Below the pieces are notes generated by a model, which saw only the letters and a program-made list of their open reading frames with translations, searched no databases and was not told the DNA's origin. A DNA stretch of 64,000 nucleotides from Morganella morganii_D. GTDB lineage: Bacteria; Pseudomonadota; Gammaproteobacteria; Enterobacterales; Enterobacteriaceae. Positions 60,255 to 64,000 of the stretch are shown piece by piece; position 1 is the stretch's first letter, and each line of letters starts with the position of its first letter. Both the position numbers and the translations under genes were made by a program. Where the stretch lies: the NCBI GenBank assembly GCA_044772875.1, contig CP173058.1, forward strand, positions 992,001-1,056,000, written 5' to 3'.

Positions 60255-62870
60255 ATGAGCGACAATGCCAAAGAAATCTTGCCCGTTAACATCGAAGAAG
60301 AGCTGAAAAGCTCGTATCTGGATTACGCCATGTCCGTTATTGTCGGACGCGCACTCCCCGATGTCAGGGATGGTCTGAAACCGGTTCACCGCCGCGTGTT
60401 ATTTGCGATGAAAGAACTGGGTAATGACTGGAACAAAGCCTATAAAAAATCTGCCCGTGTGGTCGGGGACGTGATCGGTAAATATCACCCTCATGGTGAC
60501 AGTGCTGTGTATGAAACGATTGTCCGCCTGGCTCAGCCGTTCTCAATGCGCTATATGCTGGTGGATGGTCAGGGTAACTTTGGTTCAATCGACGGTGACT
60601 CCGCAGCAGCAATGCGTTATACGGAAGTCCGTATGGCAAAAATTGCCCATGAACTGTTAGCCGATATCGATAAAGAAACTGTGGACTTTGTGCCGAACTA
60701 TGATGGCACCGAAATGATCCCGGATGTGATGCCGACCCGCATTCCGAACCTGCTGGTTAATGGTTCATCCGGTATTGCTGTCGGGATGGCAACCAATATT
60801 CCGCCGCATAACCTGGGTGAAGTGATCGACGGCTGCCTGGCCTATATTGATGATGAAGATATCAGCATCGAAGGTCTGATGGAGCATATTCCGGGTCCTG
60901 ATTTCCCGACTGCTGCCATTATTAACGGCCGCCGCGGTATTCTCGACGCTTACCGTACCGGACGCGGTAAAATTCATATCCGTGCCCGCGCTGAAGTGGA
61001 AACGGATGAAAAATCCGGCCGCGAAACCATTATCGTTAATGAAATTCCGTATCAGGTGAACAAAGCGCGTCTGATCGAGAAAATCGCCGAGCTGGTTAAA
61101 GAGAAACGTCTGGAAGGCATCAGCGCACTGCGCGATGAATCCGATAAAGACGGTATGCGCATTGTGATTGAAGTCAAACGCGATGCGGTCGGCGAAGTGG
61201 TGCTGAACAACCTTTATCTGCTGACACAGATGCAGACCACGTTCGGTATCAATATGGTTGCTCTGCATCAGGGACAGCCGAAGATCCTCAATCTGAAAGA
61301 AATTCTCAGTGCGTTCGTGCGCCACCGCCGTGAAGTGGTGACCCGCCGGACAATCTACGAATTACGCAAAGCCCGTGAACGCGCTCATATCCTTGAGGGT
61401 CTGGCGATTGCACTGGCAAATATCGATCCGATTATCGAGCTTATCCGCCGTGCGCCGACGCCTGCGGAAGCGAAAGCCGGCTTATTGGCACAGGCGTGGG
61501 AACTGGGTACTGTTGCCGCAATGCTGGCCGGTGCAGGTGATGACGCCGCGCGTCCGGAAGGTCTGGATGAGCAGTTTGGTATCCGCGATGGTCTGTATCA
61601 CCTGACCGAAGTTCAGGCTCAGGCAATTCTGGATCTGCGTCTGCAGAAACTGACCGGCCTGGAGCATGAAAAACTGCTCGATGAGTACCGTGAATTACTG
61701 GAACTGATCGCCGGTCTGCTGCATATCCTGCAAAACCCTGAGCGCCTGATGGAAGTTATCCGTGAGGAGCTGGCGGCGGTGAGAGAGCAGTTTAATGATG
61801 CACGCCGCACCGATATCACGGAAAATACCGCCGATATCAATATCGAAGATCTGATCAGCGAAGAAGACGTTGTGGTAACACTGTCTCATCAGGGCTATGT
61901 GAAGTATCAGCCGCTGACTGACTATGAAGCCCAGCGCCGCGGCGGGAAAGGCAAATCTGCCGCCCGTATCAAAGAAGAAGACTTTATTGAACGTCTGCTG
62001 GTGGCGAATACCCACGACACCATCCTCTGCTTCTCCAACAAAGGGAAGCTGTACTGGCTGAAAGTGTATCAGTTACCGGAAGCCAGCCGCGGAGCGCGCG
62101 GTCGTCCGATTATCAACATATTGCCGCTGGATCAGGAACAGAACGAGCGTATCACCGCGATCCTGCCTGTCCGTGAATATGAGGAAGGCAAGTTTGTCTT
62201 TATGGCGACCGCCAGCGGTACTGTGAAGAAAACCTCCCTTCAGGACTTCAGTCGTCCGCGTAACGCCGGGATTATTGCCGTCAACCTCAATGAGGGCGAC
62301 GAGCTGATTGGTGTTGATCTGACTGACGGCAGTAATGAAGTGATGCTGTTCTCTGCTGACGGTAAAGTTGTCCGCTTTGCGGAAGATGCTGTCCGTGTCA
62401 TGGGGCGTACTGCCACAGGGGTCCGCGGTATTCGTCTGAGTGACGACGATGCGGTGGTATCGCTGATTATTCCGCGTGGCGAAGGTGAAATTCTGACTGT
62501 CACTGAAAACGGCTACGGCAAACGGACTGCGGAAGCGGAATATCCGACCAAATCCCGTGCCACTCAGGGGGTTATCTCCATTAAAGTGAGTGAGCGTAAC
62601 GGGAAAGTCGTCGGTGCTATCCAGGTGGGCGCAGATGATCAGATTATGATGATCACCGATGCCGGTACACTGGTTCGTACCCGTGTCTCTGAAGTCAGCA
62701 TCGTGGGTCGTAACACCCAGGGTGTGACATTGATCCGTACCGGAGAAGAAGAGAAAGTGGTCGGTTTACAGCGTGTCGCAGAGCCGGAAGAGGATGAACA
62801 TGATTTCTCTGACGACGGTGAAGAGACTGATGCGGCACCGGATGATAATGCAGAAGAGAATAACGATTAA
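60255..62870 (+). CDS. gyrA: DNA gyrase subunit A
   Basis: Breakage-reunion subunit of DNA gyrase. ATG 60255 (MSDNAKEILPVN) gives 871 residues (E. coli 875). The catalytic Tyr122 is in AMRYTEVRM. The quinolone-resistance region reads HPHGDSAVYETIV, so position 83 is wild-type Ser and position 87 is Glu, the natural residue in Proteus-type genera rather than a resistance change. The GyrA-box QRRGGKGKSAARIK and the beta-pinwheel repeats follow, with an acidic C-terminal tail. No resistance substitution is seen at positions 83 or 87. Confidence 0.98.
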   Translation: MSDNAKEILPVNIEEELKSSYLDYAMSVIVGRALPDVRDGLKPVHRRVLFAMKELGNDWNKAYKKSARVVGDVIGKYHPHGDSAVYETIVRLAQPFSMRYMLVDGQGNFGSIDGDSAAAMRYTEVRMAKIAHELLADIDKETVDFVPNYDGTEMIPDVMPTRIPNLLVNGSSGIAVGMATNIPPHNLGEVIDGCLAYIDDEDISIEGLMEHIPGPDFPTAAIINGRRGILDAYRTGRGKIHIRARAEVETDEKSGRETIIVNEIPYQVNKARLIEKIAELVKEKRLEGISALRDESDKDGMRIVIEVKRDAVGEVVLNNLYLLTQMQTTFGINMVALHQGQPKILNLKEILSAFVRHRREVVTRRTIYELRKARERAHILEGLAIALANIDPIIELIRRAPTPAEAKAGLLAQAWELGTVAAMLAGAGDDAARPEGLDEQFGIRDGLYHLTEVQAQAILDLRLQKLTGLEHEKLLDEYRELLELIAGLLHILQNPERLMEVIREELAAVREQFNDARRTDITENTADINIEDLISEEDVVVTLSHQGYVKYQPLTDYEAQRRGGKGKSAARIKEEDFIERLLVANTHDTILCFSNKGKLYWLKVYQLPEASRGARGRPIINILPLDQEQNERITAILPVREYEEGKFVFMATASGTVKKTSLQDFSRPRNAGIIAVNLNEGDELIGVDLTDGSNEVMLFSADGKVVRFAEDAVRVMGRTATGVRGIRLSDDDAVVSLIIPRGEGEILTVTENGYGKRTAEAEYPTKSRATQGVISIKVSERNGKVVGAIQVGADDQIMMITDAGTLVRTRVSEVSIVGRNTQGVTLIRTGEEEKVVGLQRVAEPEEDEHDFSDDGEETDAAPDDNAEENND

Positions 62871-62910
62871 TATCACCGGTTTCCGGTAATATAAAATCAG
62901 AAAACTGATA

Positions 62911-62942
62911 AAGCAGGAACAATAGTATTGTTCCTGCTTTTT
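62911..62942 (+). terminator. Intrinsic terminator after gyrA
   Basis: AAGCAGGAACAAT (62911-62923), loop AGT, ATTGTTCCTGCTT (62927-62939), then more T: a perfect 13-bp stem. Confidence 0.92.
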
Positions 62943-63043
62943 ATTTACCCCGGGGGTTTTGTAAACATTGCACAGTGGTATATCCTAGACATAACAGTCT
63001 GAAACCTCATGAATATATCAGATTCATTATTGGCGGAGCCCCT

Positions 63044-64000
63044 TTGAGATACTTTTCATCTTTCCAGACGTCACTGAAAATTTCGCGTTACCTGTTCCGG
63101 ATCGTCGGTGTGATGTTATGGGGGCTGGGGGCGTTGCTGACGGTATTCTATTTACTGAATATCTATAACGGGATGCGTAATGATATCCGTCAGCAATATT
63201 ATTCCGATTACGATGCCTTGTTAGCCTATTTCCGGCAATCCACCGATATGGCCCGTGATATCCGTTATATGAATGAACGGTTTGTCGAAAATAAAGAAGT
63301 GCGGCCGGGAGAGCCTGCTGACAGGACCAGCGACGGATTTTTTATCGATTACCGGGCTTTGAATACCAAAGGCGACTGCGTGGCTTTCCGCACCGGCAGC
63401 GGCTCTTATATTATCGCATTCAAAGATCTCCTGACATACTGGCAGAATAATATCGCTGCTCCGATGGGACTGAATCAGGCCTTTCTGGTCGGCTCAAAAA
63501 CCTTATGTATGGTGTCATTCCCGATCCGGAATCTCTCCACCGGCAGCGAAACACTGCGCAGAATGGTTAATGATTACTCTCAGAATTACTTCCGCCTGAA
63601 AAGTCAGGGAAAAGAGCGCACGATTTACTGGGCGGCACCCGGCAGTAATCAGGGAATGGCCAGCCTGTTTGTGATGATGCCGCTTTATTATGACGGGCGT
63701 TTCCTGGCACTGATGGGAATCGAGCGTAATCTGCAACTGGAAAACTTTAACCGTCTGCGCGGTTTTCCGGCCAATATGGCGATAATTAATGAGCAGGATG
63801 ATGTTGTGCTCTCCTATCCGGAAGAAATCAACACACAGAAAAATAAAGACCGCTATCTGGTGGACGATAATTATTTCGGCTACGACGACGGATTCACCCG
63901 GCTGGTCTTTAAACGCAGACTGACGCCGTCCCTGCTGAGTGTTGTATATACCACGCCGCTGAGCTCAATTTATGAAAAACTGAAATTTCAGATCCTCAAC
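63044..64000 (+). CDS. rcsC: Sensor kinase RcsC (3' truncated by window)
   Basis: Hybrid sensor kinase of the Rcs phosphorelay, which controls capsule, motility and envelope stress. TTG 63044 has GGAG five bases upstream and starts a frame open to the window end (319 codons). The encoded start (RYFSSFQTSLKISRYLFR) aligns with E. coli RcsC MKYLASFRTTLKASRYMFR. A first transmembrane helix (about residues 20-40, VGVMLWGLGALLTVFYLLN) is followed by the periplasmic sensor domain with FLVGSKTLCMVSFPIRNLS and ALMGIERNLQLENF. The kinase, receiver and ABL domains lie beyond the window. It is downstream of gyrA, as in E. coli. Confidence 0.94.
   Translation, partial: MRYFSSFQTSLKISRYLFRIVGVMLWGLGALLTVFYLLNIYNGMRNDIRQQYYSDYDALLAYFRQSTDMARDIRYMNERFVENKEVRPGEPADRTSDGFFIDYRALNTKGDCVAFRTGSGSYIIAFKDLLTYWQNNIAAPMGLNQAFLVGSKTLCMVSFPIRNLSTGSETLRRMVNDYSQNYFRLKSQGKERTIYWAAPGSNQGMASLFVMMPLYYDGRFLALMGIERNLQLENFNRLRGFPANMAIINEQDDVVLSYPEEINTQKNKDRYLVDDNYFGYDDGFTRLVFKRRLTPSLLSVVYTTPLSSIYEKLKFQILN

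Noticed and set aside
60498..60515. Glu at GyrA position 87 as a quinolone-resistance change
   Set aside because: Asp87 is the E. coli residue, but Glu is the usual wild-type residue in Proteus-type genera, and position 83 is wild-type Ser.

Overview
The window is chromosomal DNA of a motile gamma-proteobacterium of the order Enterobacterales. Gene content and protein similarity to E. coli point to the Morganellaceae, most likely Morganella or a close relative. Supporting signs are Glu at GyrA position 87 (the usual residue in Proteus-type genera), tandem flagellin genes, GC content near 50 %, and the linked orders nrdA-nrdB-yfaE / ubiG / gyrA / rcsC and ade next to a purine permease. The genus is inference from recall, not from a database search.

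Region 1 (1-31.6 kb) is one large flagellar locus. flgG (cut by the window start), flgH, flgI, flgJ, flgK and flgL run rightward. A LysR regulator and a divergent, active-site-degenerate SDR protein follow. The export and switch operon fliLMNOPQR and the basal-body operon fliFGHIJK run leftward, separated by a strong terminator, and fliE is divergent from fliF. Between fliE and fliT lies a 3.5 kb interruption. It holds a phage integrase pseudogene, a tape-measure-like fragment, two small lipoprotein genes, a membrane protein and a pair of fluoride channel genes (crcB-crcB). Then come fliD-fliS-fliT (leftward), three tandem flagellin genes each with its own sigma28 promoter and terminator, and fliA-fliZ. 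Sigma28 promoters of the form TAAA-N15-GCCGATAA are readable upstream of flgK, fliD and all three flagellins. The fliI gene carries an exact 45-bp tandem duplication that adds 15 residues.

Region 2 (31.6-39.1 kb) is proline and amino acid metabolism. putA and putP are divergent around a control region with four exact GTTGCA motifs (the PutA operator core) and a CRP-like site. cycA (D-serine/D-alanine/glycine permease) is convergent with putP.

Region 3 (39.1-43.6 kb) is an AT-richer accessory stretch: a DUF1883 protein, a periplasmic TPR-like protein, a family 2 glycosyltransferase and a phosphoethanolamine-transferase-like membrane enzyme, which suggests envelope modification.

Region 4 (43.8-55.1 kb) is mixed metabolism. 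It contains a DUF2007 protein, a divergent adenine/purine permease and adenine deaminase pair, a polar amino acid ABC importer, a three-gene phospholipid-type operon (PlsC-like acyltransferase, CDP-diacylglycerol synthase, histidine phosphatase), metC and tyrP.

Region 5 (55.2-64 kb) is core genome: nrdA-nrdB-yfaE (class Ia ribonucleotide reductase and its ferredoxin) behind a promoter with paired NrdR-type boxes and a perfect DnaA box, then ubiG, gyrA and the 5' part of rcsC, cut by the window end.

No CRISPR array, rRNA, tRNA or intact mobile element was seen. The points most worth a second look are the fliI duplication, the three-flagellin array, the degenerate SDR protein and the extra phospholipid operon.
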